This document shows, one piece after another, positions 53,622 through 63,182 of a stretch of 64,000 nucleotides of DNA; positions within the stretch are counted from its first letter, which is position 1; each line of letters opens with the position of its first letter. The notes beneath the pieces were generated by a model. The model was not told where the DNA came from. It made no database searches and saw only the letters and a list, made by a program, of their open reading frames with translations. Source of the DNA: Actinomycetospora sp. NBRC 106375 (GTDB lineage: Bacteria > Actinomycetota > Actinomycetes > Mycobacteriales > Pseudonocardiaceae); assembly GCF_030269665.1 (NCBI RefSeq), contig NZ_BSTS01000001.1, positions 656,007 through 720,006 on the forward strand. Reading direction: 5' to 3'. Made by a program: the position numbers and the translations under genes.

Positions 53622-54830
53622 CTATCGATCGTCGCCACCGGCCAGCCCCACCACCGCCTCCAGGAAGGCCGCGATCGCCCGCACCGTGACGAGGGTGCGC
53701 GCCGTGGGCACGAGGTCGAAGCCGTGCTGGGCGTGGGCGAGCTCGGCGTGCACCACCGGCGCCCGCGACACCGCCCGCAGCCGGGCGACGAAGGCCCGGG
53801 ACTGGGCCGGCACGACGATCGCGTCGCCGGTGCCGTGCAGCACCATGAACGGCGGTGCGCCGGGGTGGACCCGCGCCGAGGGGGACGCCGCCACGTAGGG
53901 ATGGGCGTCCTCGCCGAGCGCGTTCGGCATCATCGTCTCGGCGAGCAGCTCGTCGAGCGTGCCGCTGCCGTCGTCGGTGGTGAGGTCGTAGATCCCGTAG
54001 AGGCACACCGCGGCGGCGACCGTGGTGTCGGCGTCGCCGAAGTCCGGCTGCCAGGCGCCGGGCGTCAGCGCCGCCAGGGCCGCGAGGTGCGCGCCCGACG
54101 AGCCGCCCGTGATGGCGATGCGGGCCGGGTCGCCGCCGTGGCGCGCGATGTTCTCCCGGGCCCACGCGATCGCCCGCTTCACGTCGACGATCTGGGCGGG
54201 CCAGCGCTCGGCGGGCCCGAGCCGGTAGTCGACGCTCACGCACACCCAGCCGCGCCGGACCATGTGCGCCATCAGCGGGTGGGCGTCGGCGGCCTTGCTG
54301 CCCGAGGACCAGGCCCCGCCGTGGATCTGCAGCAGCACCGGGGCGCGCGCGTCGTCCGGGAGCGAGGGGTGGCGCCAGACGTCGAGCAGGTTGGCGACCG
54401 GGTCCGGGCCGTAGGCGAGGTCGCGGGCCGAGGCGTAGCGCTGCCGGGCGAGCAGCGAGCCGAGGACGCGGCCGCGGGCGGGGAGCTCGACGGGGCCGAG
54501 CTCCGCGCGCAGGGCGTCGGCGAGGCCCTCGACGTCGCGGCGGGCGCCCTGGTCGAGGACGACGAGCACCCCGATCCCGGTCGCGGCGGCGGCGAGCCCG
54601 ACCCGTCCCGCCGGGCTCCGGGCGGCCCCGCGGCGGACGGTCACCCCGGCCGCCGCCCCGACGAGCAGCGCCGTGGCCCGCGGGGTCTCGGTGGCCGTCG
54701 ACGACAGCAGGCTGCCGAGCACCGCCGCCGGCCACCGGCGCGTCAGCGGACGCAGGCCGGAGCCCGCGACCAGCAGCGCGAGCGTCCCGACGACCAGGGA
54801 CGACCGCGCGCCGGGCTCGCGCAGCGACAT
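53622..54830 (-). CDS. Alpha/beta hydrolase (esterase/lipase, HSL-like) with N-terminal membrane segments
   Basis: This 402-residue protein has three hydrophobic N-terminal segments (residues about 12-25, 46-58 and 75-88) followed by an HSL-type hydrolase domain: LLQIHGGAWSSGSKAAD with the oxyanion HGG, SVDYRLGPAERWPAQIVDVKRA, the nucleophile GGSSGAHLAAL, and acid/His residues in HGTGDAIVVPAQS and AHAQHGFDL. It should hydrolyse a lipid or ester near the membrane; substrate unknown. It is divergent from the PucR-type regulator. Confidence 0.85.
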   Translation of the reverse strand: MSLREPGARSSLVVGTLALLVAGSGLRPLTRRWPAAVLGSLLSSTATETPRATALLVGAAAGVTVRRGAARSPAGRVGLAAAATGIGVLVVLDQGARRDVEGLADALRAELGPVELPARGRVLGSLLARQRYASARDLAYGPDPVANLLDVWRHPSLPDDARAPVLLQIHGGAWSSGSKAADAHPLMAHMVRRGWVCVSVDYRLGPAERWPAQIVDVKRAIAWARENIARHGGDPARIAITGGSSGAHLAALAALTPGAWQPDFGDADTTVAAAVCLYGIYDLTTDDGSGTLDELLAETMMPNALGEDAHPYVAASPSARVHPGAPPFMVLHGTGDAIVVPAQSRAFVARLRAVSRAPVVHAELAHAQHGFDLVPTARTLVTVRAIAAFLEAVVGLAGGDDR

Positions 54831-54981
54831 CCCCAGGGTCGCGAGGAGGCGGAGGAGGCAGTGGCATCCCCGCGCGGCCCGGTGCACCCGATCATTGTCG
54901 GCCCCGGGCCGCCACGGCGGGTGACGGGTGCCGCGTCCCACGGAACCTGGCGTCCGCCGCCGATCCTGCGACACTGGTCGC

Positions 54982-56193
54982 GTGAGCGACGGTGTGCGTG
55001 AGGTGACGGACGCGTCGCGCCGTCACCCCTGGGCCGACGTGCCGGAGATGGCCCGGGCGCGGCTGCGGTCGGTGGTCCTCGGGACCGCCGACGAGATCAT
55101 CGCGACCGTGCGGGCGGAGGTCGCCGAGTACGCGCTGTCGATGGACGGGGAGTTCGGCCGGCGCATCCGCCTCGGGGTGTCGGTGGCCCTGGACCAGTTC
55201 CTCGACCTGCTGGGCACCGACGACGCCCTGCCCGACACCGCGGTCTACTTCGAGCTCGGCCGGGTGGAGCACCGGCACGGGCGCACGATGGACGCCCTGC
55301 AGAGCGCCTACCGCATCGGCTCGCGGGTGCTCTGGCGCCGGATCGCCGCCGAGAGCGACGGCCACGGGCTCGAGGCCGACGCCATCTTCCGGCTGGCCGA
55401 GGCCCTGTTCGCCTACATCGAGCAGCTCGCCGCGGCGTCGGTGTCGGGCTACGCCTACGAGCAGTCGCTGGCGGCCGGGTCCCGCCAGGCCCGCCAGCAC
55501 GCCCTGGTCGAGCGCCTGTGCCGCACGCCCGCCCCCGAGCTCCCCGAGCTCGAGGCGCTCGCGCGCGAGGCGGGCTGGCCGATGCCGAAGTCGCTCGCCG
55601 CGCTGGTCACGACGGAGGAGTCGCTGGCCCTCGTCGGCCGGCGGATGCCGCCGGACGCCGCCGCCTCGGTGGTCGACCGGGTCGGCGTCGTGTTCGTCCC
55701 GGACCCGGACGCGCCCGGGCGCACCGACGCGCTCGCCGACGCCCTGCGCGGCACCACCACCGCCGTACTCGGACCGACGGTCGGGCCCGAACAGGTCCCG
55801 CGCACCGTCACCCGGGCGCGGGCGGCCTGGTCGCTGCACCTCGAGGGGCACCTGCCCGGCGAGGGTCTGGTCCGCGCCGACGACCACCTGCTCGTCCTGC
55901 TGCTGCACGCCGACGTGACCTTGACCGCGGACCTCGTCGCCCAGCGCCTCGAGCCGCTGCGGCGGATGACCGCCGCCGCGCGCGACCGCGCCGTGACGAC
56001 GCTGACGGCCTGGCTCGACGCGCACGGCGACATCGCCGAGGCGGCCACCCGCCTGCACGTGCACCCGCAGACCGTGCGCTACCGGCTCGCCCGTCTCAAG
56101 GAGGCGTTCGCCGGCGTCCTCGACGACCCGGCCGGCCGCCTCGAGGTCGCCCTCGCCCTCCGCGTGGGCGACCCCGCCCTCGCGGAGGGCTGA
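54982..56193 (+). CDS. PucR family transcriptional regulator
   Basis: This 403-residue protein has an N-terminal globin/RsbR-like region (~150 residues; ADEIIATVRAEVAEY, HRHGRTMDALQSAYRIGSRVLWRRI in part), a middle GGDEF-like domain, and the C-terminal PucR helix-turn-helix GDIAEAATRLHVHPQTVRYRLARLKEAF. GTG 54982 is chosen from family length; an upstream frame start at 54928 is less likely. It is convergent with the desaturase and divergent from the esterase, either of which it may regulate. Confidence 0.85.
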   Translation: MSDGVREVTDASRRHPWADVPEMARARLRSVVLGTADEIIATVRAEVAEYALSMDGEFGRRIRLGVSVALDQFLDLLGTDDALPDTAVYFELGRVEHRHGRTMDALQSAYRIGSRVLWRRIAAESDGHGLEADAIFRLAEALFAYIEQLAAASVSGYAYEQSLAAGSRQARQHALVERLCRTPAPELPELEALAREAGWPMPKSLAALVTTEESLALVGRRMPPDAAASVVDRVGVVFVPDPDAPGRTDALADALRGTTTAVLGPTVGPEQVPRTVTRARAAWSLHLEGHLPGEGLVRADDHLLVLLLHADVTLTADLVAQRLEPLRRMTAAARDRAVTTLTAWLDAHGDIAEAATRLHVHPQTVRYRLARLKEAFAGVLDDPAGRLEVALALRVGDPALAEG

Positions 56194-56212
56194 CCTCCCG
56201 GCGCGGCGCCGG

Positions 56213-57472
56213 TCAGGCGGCGGCCGGGGCCGCGGCGGCGTCCTGCCCCAGGGACTCGGCGCGCCGGCGCCCGAAGGGCAGGGCACGCAGGCGCTGGCGC
56301 GCGGTGCGCTTGTGCCCGCCAGGGAACGACAGCCGGGCGATCTTCGCGAGCACGCCGCCGTACTGCTTCCACATCGGCCCGGAGTGGTACGGCAGGCCGT
56401 ACCGGCGGCACAGGTCGCGGATCTCGGGCGCGATGGTGCGGTAGCGCCGCGAGGGCATGTCCGGGAACAGGTGGTGCTCGATCTGGTGCGACAGGTTCCC
56501 GGTCATGATGTGCAGCAGCACCGAGCCCTCGATGTTGGCCGAGCCGAGCATCTGCCGGACGTACCACTCGGCCTGCGACTCGTTCTCGAGCCGCTCCTCG
56601 TCGAAGGTCTCCACCTCGACGGGGAAGTGCCCGCAGAAGATCACGGCGTGGGACCAGATGTTGCGGATCAGATTGGCGACCACGCTGCCCATGAGGGCGG
56701 GGACGAACGAGGGCCCCGACAGCGCCGGGAAGACGACGAAGTCCTTGAGCGCCTGCTTGCCCGCCTTGCGGCCCATCGCCTTGAGCTCGGGCAGCTTGTC
56801 CTTCCAGGTGGCCTCGCCGCGCTGGATCTCGTCGAGCTCCAGATCGAACGCCGCGATGCCCCACTCGAAGATCATCGCGAGGCCGGCGTTGGTGAACGTC
56901 TGGAACAGGTAGATCGGCTGCCACGGCTGCTCGGGGTCGACCCGCAGCACGTTGTAGCCGATGTCCCGGTCCTTGCCGTGCACGTTGGTGTACGTGTGGT
57001 GCAGGTAGTTGTGGGTCTGCTGCCAGCTGCGGGCCGTGGAGACGTGGTCCCACTCCCACGTCGTGGAGTTGATCTCCGGGTCGCGCATCCAGTCCCACTG
57101 GCCGTGCAGGACGTTGTGCCCGATCTCCATGTTCTCGAGGATCTTCGCCAGCGCGAGCGAGGCGGTGCCCGCGAGGAACGCCGGCGGGAACGTCGCACCG
57201 AGCAGCAGGGCGCGCCCGGCCGCCTCGAAGCCGCGCTGGGAGCGGATGACGCGGCGGATGTAGCGCGCGTCGTCGTCGCCGAGCGAGGACATGACGCGGT
57301 CGCGGATGGCGTCGAGCTCCGCGCCCAGCCGTTCGATGTCGGAGACGGAGAGGTGCTCGGTCGAGGGGGTGATGTGCGCCGTGCTGGCGCCGGGCCGGCC
57401 GGGGCCGGTCGGCGTCTTGGCGTCGTTGATGCGGGTGACGTGCTCGGGGATGGTCTCGTCGAGGACGGTCAC
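56213..57472 (-). CDS. Membrane fatty-acid desaturase (acyl-CoA/acyl-lipid type)
   Basis: This 419-residue membrane protein has the three His-box motifs of desaturases: GHNVLHGQWD, QTHNYLHHTYTN and LSHQIEHHLFPD, all intact. Four membrane segments lie between them (AAGRALLLGATFPPAFLAGT, LFQTFTNAGLAMIFEWG and others). It should introduce a double bond using O2 and an electron donor. Leader: 258 bases (57473-57730) back to the iron alcohol dehydrogenase gene; I see no clear promoter or operator there beyond scattered AT-rich spots. Confidence 0.92.
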   Translation of the reverse strand: MTVLDETIPEHVTRINDAKTPTGPGRPGASTAHITPSTEHLSVSDIERLGAELDAIRDRVMSSLGDDDARYIRRVIRSQRGFEAAGRALLLGATFPPAFLAGTASLALAKILENMEIGHNVLHGQWDWMRDPEINSTTWEWDHVSTARSWQQTHNYLHHTYTNVHGKDRDIGYNVLRVDPEQPWQPIYLFQTFTNAGLAMIFEWGIAAFDLELDEIQRGEATWKDKLPELKAMGRKAGKQALKDFVVFPALSGPSFVPALMGSVVANLIRNIWSHAVIFCGHFPVEVETFDEERLENESQAEWYVRQMLGSANIEGSVLLHIMTGNLSHQIEHHLFPDMPSRRYRTIAPEIRDLCRRYGLPYHSGPMWKQYGGVLAKIARLSFPGGHKRTARQRLRALPFGRRRAESLGQDAAAAPAAA

Positions 57473-57730
57473 GCGGGGCCTCCTGCGGGAGTCCGGGGGG
57501 AGCGGCGGGCCCTGGACCTGGCTGAGTGGACCCGCTGGTCGATCACGCTCCCGACCGTAGGTACCGCCGCGACGGTCGCTCTACGCGCGCAGCGAGGAGT
57601 CCGCGGGCAAACCTGTTGCATGACCACAAATCCGGGCGTACGGGCCCGGAGGTTCACATCGGGCGCACAGCTCCGGGCACAGTTGCGCGGTCACGGCTGA
57701 CTGTTCTCACGGAGCGTCACCACCGGCCGG

Positions 57731-58915
57731 TCAGCACCGTCCCAGCAGCGCGACGACCTTTGCGACCGACGTCGGGTGGCGCGGGGCGTTGCGGCTGACC
57801 GGGTCGGCGAGCGCGGTGCGGGCCAGCGCCGTGTGGAAGTCGGGGTACCGGTCGGGCCCCGCGCCGAGGTCGGCGAGCGTGACGCGGGTGCCCACACCCT
57901 CGAGCAGGCCGGCCAGCGCGTCCGGCAGCACAGGGGCCGCCGGCAGCCCGGCCGCCTCGGCGACCCGACCCCACCCGGCGGGGTCCGCGTCCAGGGACCA
58001 CGCCACGACCTCGGGGAGCACGGCGGCGAGCGCGACGCCGTGCACCGCGCCGGTGTGCAGGCTCAGGGCGTGCGCGAGGCCGTGCACGAGCCCCAGCCCG
58101 CTGCGGGTGAGCGCCTGGCCCGCCAGGTGCGCCGCGACGAGCATCTCGGCGCGCGCCCGCGGGTCGCCCCCGTCCGCCACGGCGACCGGCAGCCAGGCCC
58201 ACGCCCGGCGCACGGCCTCGGCGGCGAAGGCCTCGGACATCGGGTCCCGGCCGCGCGAGGCGAGCGACTCGAGGCCGTGCACCAGGGCGTCCACCCCGGT
58301 GGCGGCCGTGGCCGGCGCCGGCAGCCCGTGGGTCAGCTCCGGGTCGAGCACCGCCACCCGGGGCACGACGCTCGCGTCGCCGCAGTAGACCTTCTGCCGC
58401 GAGGCGGGATCCTCCAGGACCCCGAACCCGTTGGTCTCGGCGCCGGTGCCCGCCGTCGTCGGGACCGCCACCACCGGCAGGCCGGGGGCAGGCGTCGCCC
58501 CGCTGCCGTCGGCGCGCGCCCCGGGCGTCGGGGCGAGCAGGGCGATGCCCTTGGCCGCGTCGAGGCTCGACCCGCCGCCGAGAGCGAGCACGGCGTCGAG
58601 CCCGAGGGCCCGCGCGTGCTCGGCTCCGCGCTCGACGACGTCGACCGCCGGGTTGCCGGAGACGTCGTCGAACACCTCGACGGCGACGCCCGCGGCGCCG
58701 ATCGGCCCGGTGAGGGCGTCGACGACGCCCGCCGCGCGCAGGCCCCGGTCGGTCACCATGAGGACGCGGCGGGCGCCCAGCGCCCCGAGGTGACCGGGAA
58801 TCCGGGCCACCGCGCCGGGCCCGAAGTCGACGGTCGGCCCGGGGCCGGACAGGAAGGCGGTGCCCGCGGCCACGCCGGCGCACGGGGACGTCGTGACGGG
58901 GCCGCTCACGGGCAC
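57731..58915 (-). CDS. Iron-containing alcohol dehydrogenase / maleylacetate reductase-like
   Basis: This 394-residue group III alcohol dehydrogenase has the nucleotide loop ALGGGSSLDAAKGIAL near residue 110, VPTTAGTGAETNGFGV, and the metal site Asp/His set in ATGVDALVHGLES, LVHGLAHALS and HTGAVHGVAL. GTG 58915 is possible; the family also includes maleylacetate reductases, and the exact substrate cannot be read. It lies in a small cluster with an enolase-superfamily enzyme and an IclR regulator. Confidence 0.85.
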   Translation of the reverse strand: MPVSGPVTTSPCAGVAAGTAFLSGPGPTVDFGPGAVARIPGHLGALGARRVLMVTDRGLRAAGVVDALTGPIGAAGVAVEVFDDVSGNPAVDVVERGAEHARALGLDAVLALGGGSSLDAAKGIALLAPTPGARADGSGATPAPGLPVVAVPTTAGTGAETNGFGVLEDPASRQKVYCGDASVVPRVAVLDPELTHGLPAPATAATGVDALVHGLESLASRGRDPMSEAFAAEAVRRAWAWLPVAVADGGDPRARAEMLVAAHLAGQALTRSGLGLVHGLAHALSLHTGAVHGVALAAVLPEVVAWSLDADPAGWGRVAEAAGLPAAPVLPDALAGLLEGVGTRVTLADLGAGPDRYPDFHTALARTALADPVSRNAPRHPTSVAKVVALLGRC

Positions 58916-58991
58916 TCCTCCGGGAACTCGGTGGTGGGTGACGGGCCCGGCTCCCGGGGGGTCAGGAGCCGGGTCCGTCGATCAGGGGTGC

Positions 58992-60077
58992 TCAGGCGAG
59001 CACGGCGCCCAGTCCGGGCGCGTCGGGGACGACCAGCATGCCGTCGGCGTCGGGGCGCAGCGGCTCGGCGAGCACGAAATCGCGCCGTTCGGGCGTCCAT
59101 CCGCCCGCCGGGTCGTCGGGGAACTCGAGGTAGGGCCCGGCGCCGACGCCCGCCGCGACGTGCAGGTTCGCGAGCAGCCCGAGCCCGTTGGTCCAGGTGT
59201 GCGGGGTGAACCGGCGGTGCCGCGCGCGGGCGGCCTCGGCGAGCTGGCGGGCCCGCGTCATGCCCAGCGCGAGCACGACGTCGGCCTGGTAGACGTCCAG
59301 CGCGTCGGCCTCGAGCAGGGCGAGCGTCTGCGGCAGGGAGTCCAGCATCTCCCCCGCCGCGATCCGCAGCCCCGGATTGTCCGCGCGCAGGAGGCGGTGC
59401 CCCGCGACGTCGGCGTAGGGCAGCGGCTCCTCCACCCAGGCGACGTCGTACTCGGCGAGGCGGCGCACCACCCGGCGGACGCGGGCGAGCTCGAGGGGCT
59501 CGGTGACGTCGCCGGCCATCCGCCAGGCCTGGTTGAGGTCGACCATGATGTCGAGGCGGTCGCCGACGGCCGCCCTCATCGCGGCGACCGTGGCGACGCC
59601 CTGGTCGAGCCGGCGCGGGTGCGCCCGGACCTTCACCGCTCGGATGCCCTGCTCCACGAGCCGCACGGCGTCCTCGGCGCGCCGCCCCGGGGGCTGCTCG
59701 GAGCACCACGACGCGTAGACCGGCAGGCGGTCGGTGACGCCCCCGAAGAGCGTGGCGACCGGGAGCCCGGCGACCTGCCCGACGACGTCCCAGATCGCCG
59801 CCTCGAGCGGCCAGAACCGGCCGGCGTGGAAGCCGACCGACTCGATGCGCCGGACCTGGACCTCGGTGGCGAGCGGGTCGGTGCCGAGGAACAGCTCGCG
59901 GTGGGCGTCGAAGCCGGCCATCGTGTCGCCGGAGCCCACGCCGACGACGCCCTCGTCGGTCTCGACGCGCACGATCGTCGCGGCGAAGCGGGTGCGCGGC
60001 TCGGGGTCCCACGCGGCGCGGCACGGCGGGTCGAGCACCGTCTCGCGGTGCTCCAGACGGATGTCGGTGATCTTCAT
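58992..60077 (-). CDS. Mandelate racemase / muconate lactonizing enzyme family protein
   Basis: This 361-residue enolase-superfamily protein begins MKITDIRLEHRETV. The barrel holds IRAVKVRAHPRR (Lys/Arg motif), the metal ligands in VDLNQAWRM, WVEEPLPYADV and AAGEMLDS, and the catalytic His region FTPHTWTNG. This matches acid-sugar dehydratase or MLE/racemase members. Substrate unknown. It is transcribed toward the iron alcohol dehydrogenase and divergent from DUF1772. Confidence 0.87.
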   Translation of the reverse strand: MKITDIRLEHRETVLDPPCRAAWDPEPRTRFAATIVRVETDEGVVGVGSGDTMAGFDAHRELFLGTDPLATEVQVRRIESVGFHAGRFWPLEAAIWDVVGQVAGLPVATLFGGVTDRLPVYASWCSEQPPGRRAEDAVRLVEQGIRAVKVRAHPRRLDQGVATVAAMRAAVGDRLDIMVDLNQAWRMAGDVTEPLELARVRRVVRRLAEYDVAWVEEPLPYADVAGHRLLRADNPGLRIAAGEMLDSLPQTLALLEADALDVYQADVVLALGMTRARQLAEAARARHRRFTPHTWTNGLGLLANLHVAAGVGAGPYLEFPDDPAGGWTPERRDFVLAEPLRPDADGMLVVPDAPGLGAVLA

Positions 60078-60140
60078 TCTCGGGCCTGTCTCCGGCGGCG
60101 GACCCGGTCAGTGAAGGCGCGGCGCGCCCCGTCGGCAAGA

Positions 60141-60602
60141 ATGCGTGCGGTGAGCGCAAATCCGCTGGTGAGCGCCGTCCTGCTCGGCACCCACGCCGCC
60201 GCCGTGTGGTTCTGCGCGGGCCTGGTCTGGGTGATCCAGCTCTTCGTCTACCCCGGCTTCGCGACGATGCGCGAGGACGGCTGGACCGTCCTGCACGCCC
60301 GGCACACCCGGCTGATGACGCGCCTGGTCACCGGGCCGTGGCTGGTGCAGGGCGTGACGTGCGCGGTGCTGCTGGTGTGGCGCCCGCCCGGCGTGCCGCT
60401 GGTCGCGGCGCTGGCGGCGGGGCTCTGCGGCGCGGTGACGGTCCTCGTGACGTTCGTGGCGTCGGTGCCCTGTCACGAACGCCTCGCGCAGGGGTGGGAC
60501 CCCGACGCCCAGGCCCGCTTGACCCGCACCAACTGGTGGCGGACCGGGGCCTGGACCCTCGGCGGCGCCGTCGCGCTGGCGATGCTGGTGCTCGCGGCGT
60601 GA
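60141..60602 (+). CDS. DUF1772-like four-helix membrane protein
   Basis: This 153-residue protein has four hydrophobic segments (SAVLLGTHAAAVWFCAGLVW, LVTGPWLVQGVTCAVLLVW, LVAALAAGLCGAVTVLV and TGAWTLGGAVALAMLVLAA) with a conserved NWWRTG before the last helix, typical of DUF1772. Function unknown. ATG 60141 or GTG 60150 are both possible. It overlaps the IclR gene by four bases (GTGA). Confidence 0.75.
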   Translation: MRAVSANPLVSAVLLGTHAAAVWFCAGLVWVIQLFVYPGFATMREDGWTVLHARHTRLMTRLVTGPWLVQGVTCAVLLVWRPPGVPLVAALAAGLCGAVTVLVTFVASVPCHERLAQGWDPDAQARLTRTNWWRTGAWTLGGAVALAMLVLAA

Positions 60603-61309
60603 GCGCGCCGCGCTCGGCCGGACTGCGCCGCGACACCGACCTGCTCGCCGCCCTCGCCACCCCGGAGGCCCGGGCCGCCGGGCTGGGCGTGAGCCGGCTG
60701 GCGGCGCTGACCGGCCGGGAGACCTCCCAGGTGTCCCGGGCGCTCGCGGCGCTGGAGTACGAGGGTCTCGTCGAGCGCGACGACCGCTCGCGGCGCTACG
60801 CCCTGGGCTGGCGGCTCTACGCGCTCGCGGCCGGGACCGCCGAGGCACGGCTGGTGCGCTCGGCGGGTCCCGCGCTCGTGGCGCTCGCCGCGCGGACCGG
60901 GGAGAACGCCCACCTCTGCCGGCTCCACGGCCTGCGGGTCGCCACCCTGCTCACCGCCGAGCCGGGCCAGGGCGCGCCCCGGGCGCGGTTCGACGTCGAC
61001 GACATCCCCGCCGCGACCACCTCCACCGGCCGGGTGCTGCTCGCCGAGCGCGAGGGCGCCGCGGCCCGGGCGGTCGGCGCGGACCCGGAGGTGCTCGCCG
61101 CGGTGCGCGCGGCGGGCCACGCCGTGGTCGACGGCGAGTTCGACCCGGCCCTCGCCGGGGCCGCGGCGCCGGTCCGCGGCTTCCACGGCGGGATCGTCGC
61201 CGCGCTGACGGTCTCCGGGCCCGCGGCCCGCCTGCGCCCCCACCTCGCGGCGCACGCGGCGGCGACCGTGGCGGTCGCCGCCGACCTGTCCGTGAGCATG
61301 GGCGCCTGA
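60599..61309 (+). CDS. IclR family transcriptional regulator
   Basis: This 236-residue protein has an N-terminal winged helix (VSRLAALTGRETSQVSRALAALEYEGLVERD in part) and a C-terminal ligand-binding domain with AARTGENAHLCRLHG, TTSTGRVLLAE and AAPVRGFHGGIVAALTVSGP. IclR proteins respond to small aromatic or sugar acids. It is in the DUF1772 operon, divergent from the enolase-superfamily gene, which it probably controls with the iron alcohol dehydrogenase. Confidence 0.88.
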   Translation: MSAPRSAGLRRDTDLLAALATPEARAAGLGVSRLAALTGRETSQVSRALAALEYEGLVERDDRSRRYALGWRLYALAAGTAEARLVRSAGPALVALAARTGENAHLCRLHGLRVATLLTAEPGQGAPRARFDVDDIPAATTSTGRVLLAEREGAAARAVGADPEVLAAVRAAGHAVVDGEFDPALAGAAAPVRGFHGGIVAALTVSGPAARLRPHLAAHAAATVAVAADLSVSMGA

Positions 61310-61798
61310 CTAGACCGGCAGCACGGACCGCACGCCCGGCAGGCCCCGGGTCCGCTGCAGGGTCACGAGGCCCTGGACGCCCAGGCTGACCGCGACGAAC
61401 AGCAGGATGCTCGCGGTGTTCACCGTCCCCGCGGCCGGCACGACCGCCCTCGCCAGCAGGTCGAGACCGACGTGCGCGCCGATCCCGACGACCCAGAGCA
61501 CCGCGGTCATCGCGTGCCCCTGGGTCCAGACGACGCCGTCGCGCACCCAGAGGTGGACCGTCCGGGCCCGCAGGGCGCCGAGCACCGCCCCGATCGCGAG
61601 CCCGAGCAGCAGGAGCGTCCAGCCCAGCAGCGGCACGGCCTGCGCCCCGGCCGCGGACACCAGCTGCACGACCCCGACCACCGCGAGGATCCCCGCGAGC
61701 CGCAGCCGGCGGGCCGTCAGCGGCTGCGGCCGCAGCTGGTTCACGATCACCCACACCAGCACCGCGATCCCGACCAGTGCCGAGAGCACCCCGCTCAT
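61310..61798 (-). CDS. Hypothetical membrane protein
   Basis: This 162-residue protein has about five hydrophobic segments (LVGIAVLVWVIVNQL, LAGILAVVGVVQLVSAAG, LGWTLLLLGLAIGAVLGAL, AMTAVLWVVGIGAHVGLDLLA and SILLFVAVSLGVQGLVTL) and a conserved ARTVHLWVRDGVVWTQG loop. No family is recognised with confidence. It is divergent from the histidine kinase and convergent with the IclR gene. Confidence 0.65.
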   Translation of the reverse strand: MSGVLSALVGIAVLVWVIVNQLRPQPLTARRLRLAGILAVVGVVQLVSAAGAQAVPLLGWTLLLLGLAIGAVLGALRARTVHLWVRDGVVWTQGHAMTAVLWVVGIGAHVGLDLLARAVVPAAGTVNTASILLFVAVSLGVQGLVTLQRTRGLPGVRSVLPV

Positions 61799-61940
61799 CC
61801 CGTCCTCCTCCCCGGGCCGGCACCCCGCCGACCGACCTGCTGACCGTCGCCCGTCCGGGCGGGCCCGGGCGTCCACCCGGGGGTGGAGACGCGGTGGAGA
61901 GCGGGTGTGCCGGGCGCCGCGCGGGGCCAGACTCGGCGAC

Positions 61941-63182
61941 GTGGACGCACGACCCGACCCGGCCGCCCCCGCCGCGGTGTCGCGGGGGCTGCCGACGGTC
62001 GGGGTGCCCGAGGCGCCCTCGACGTCGGCGCTCGGGCGGGTGCGCGGCCTGCGGCCCGTGCTGTGGCTGCTCGTCGCGCTGGTGTCGCTGTGGCCGCTGA
62101 CCGGCGAGGCCGTCGTCGCGGCCGGGCTGATCCTCGTCGGGGCCGCGGCGGCGGTGGCCGCCGACCGCGACCCGGGGATCGTGGCCGGTCGGGGCACCGC
62201 GCGCCGGGTCGCCCTGCTCGCGGTGACGGCCCTGAGCGGGCTCGGCGCCGTGCTCGTCGAGCCGCGCGGCCTCGGGTACGTCTCCGCGTTCGTCGCGGCG
62301 ACGATGGTCGCGCGCCACGTCACCGACGTCCGCGTGATCGCCGCCTTCGCCGGCGTGCTCACGGTGCTGGTCGCCGCCGTCATGGCGGCCGTCTCCGACA
62401 GCCCCTGGGCGATGCTGGCCGCGATCGCGGTCCCCCTGCTCGCCTCCCGGGGCTACAGCCGCGCCCGGTTCCAGCGCGAGCACGCCCGGGTCGTGGCCCT
62501 GCTCGCGGAGCGCGACGCGCTGCGGGGCGCCGAGCTCGCCGCCGCTGCCGCCGAGGAGCGGGCGCGGATCGCCCGCGACCTGCACGACGTCCTCGCCCAC
62601 ACGCTCTCCGGGCTCTCGCTGCACCTGCAGGCGATCCGGGCCGTGCTGGCGCGCCGTTCGGACAGCAGCGAGGACCCCGTGCTCGCCCAGGTCGACCGCG
62701 CCGCCGACCTCGCCCGCTCGGGCCTGGCCGAGGCGAAGGAGGCGGTCGCCGCGCTGCGCGCCGAGCACCCCGCGTCGGGGCGCGCCGACGTCGAACGCCT
62801 GGCCGCGGAGGCGGGCGCCGCGCTCATGGTGGCGGGCGACCTCGACGCCTGCCCCGGCCCGTGGCGCGACGCCGCCGTCGCCACGGTCCGCGAGGGGCTG
62901 ACCAACGCCGCCCGCCACGCGCCGGGAGCGGCGACGCGCGTGGACGTGGACGCGCGCGAGGGGCTCGTGGTGCGGGTGTCCGACGACGGTCCGGGGTCCG
63001 GCCGGGAGCCGGTGGAGGGCGGGGTCGGCGGGGGTCACGGGCTCGCGGGCCTCGCGGAGCGGGCCGCGCTCGTCGGCGGGGACCTCGCGGCCGGGCCGGA
63101 TCCCGGCGGCTCGGGGTGGCGGGTGACGCTGCGGGTGCCGGCCGGGGACCGCGCCGGGCTCCCGGGCAGGGTGAGCCGGTGA
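61941..63182 (+). CDS. Two-component sensor histidine kinase (NarL-type, HisKA_3)
   Basis: This 413-residue protein has a ~35-residue N-terminus, about four membrane segments (residues 40-165), then a HisKA_3 domain with RIARDLHDVLAHTLSGLSLHL carrying the phosphorylated His, and an HATPase domain with VREGLTNAARHAPGA (N box) and VRVSDDGPGSGREP (G1 box), then GGHGLAGLAERAALVGG. The sensed signal is unknown. GTG 61941 overlaps no gene upstream; its stop overlaps the response regulator (GTGA). Confidence 0.88.
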   Translation: MDARPDPAAPAAVSRGLPTVGVPEAPSTSALGRVRGLRPVLWLLVALVSLWPLTGEAVVAAGLILVGAAAAVAADRDPGIVAGRGTARRVALLAVTALSGLGAVLVEPRGLGYVSAFVAATMVARHVTDVRVIAAFAGVLTVLVAAVMAAVSDSPWAMLAAIAVPLLASRGYSRARFQREHARVVALLAERDALRGAELAAAAAEERARIARDLHDVLAHTLSGLSLHLQAIRAVLARRSDSSEDPVLAQVDRAADLARSGLAEAKEAVAALRAEHPASGRADVERLAAEAGAALMVAGDLDACPGPWRDAAVATVREGLTNAARHAPGAATRVDVDAREGLVVRVSDDGPGSGREPVEGGVGGGHGLAGLAERAALVGGDLAAGPDPGGSGWRVTLRVPAGDRAGLPGRVSR

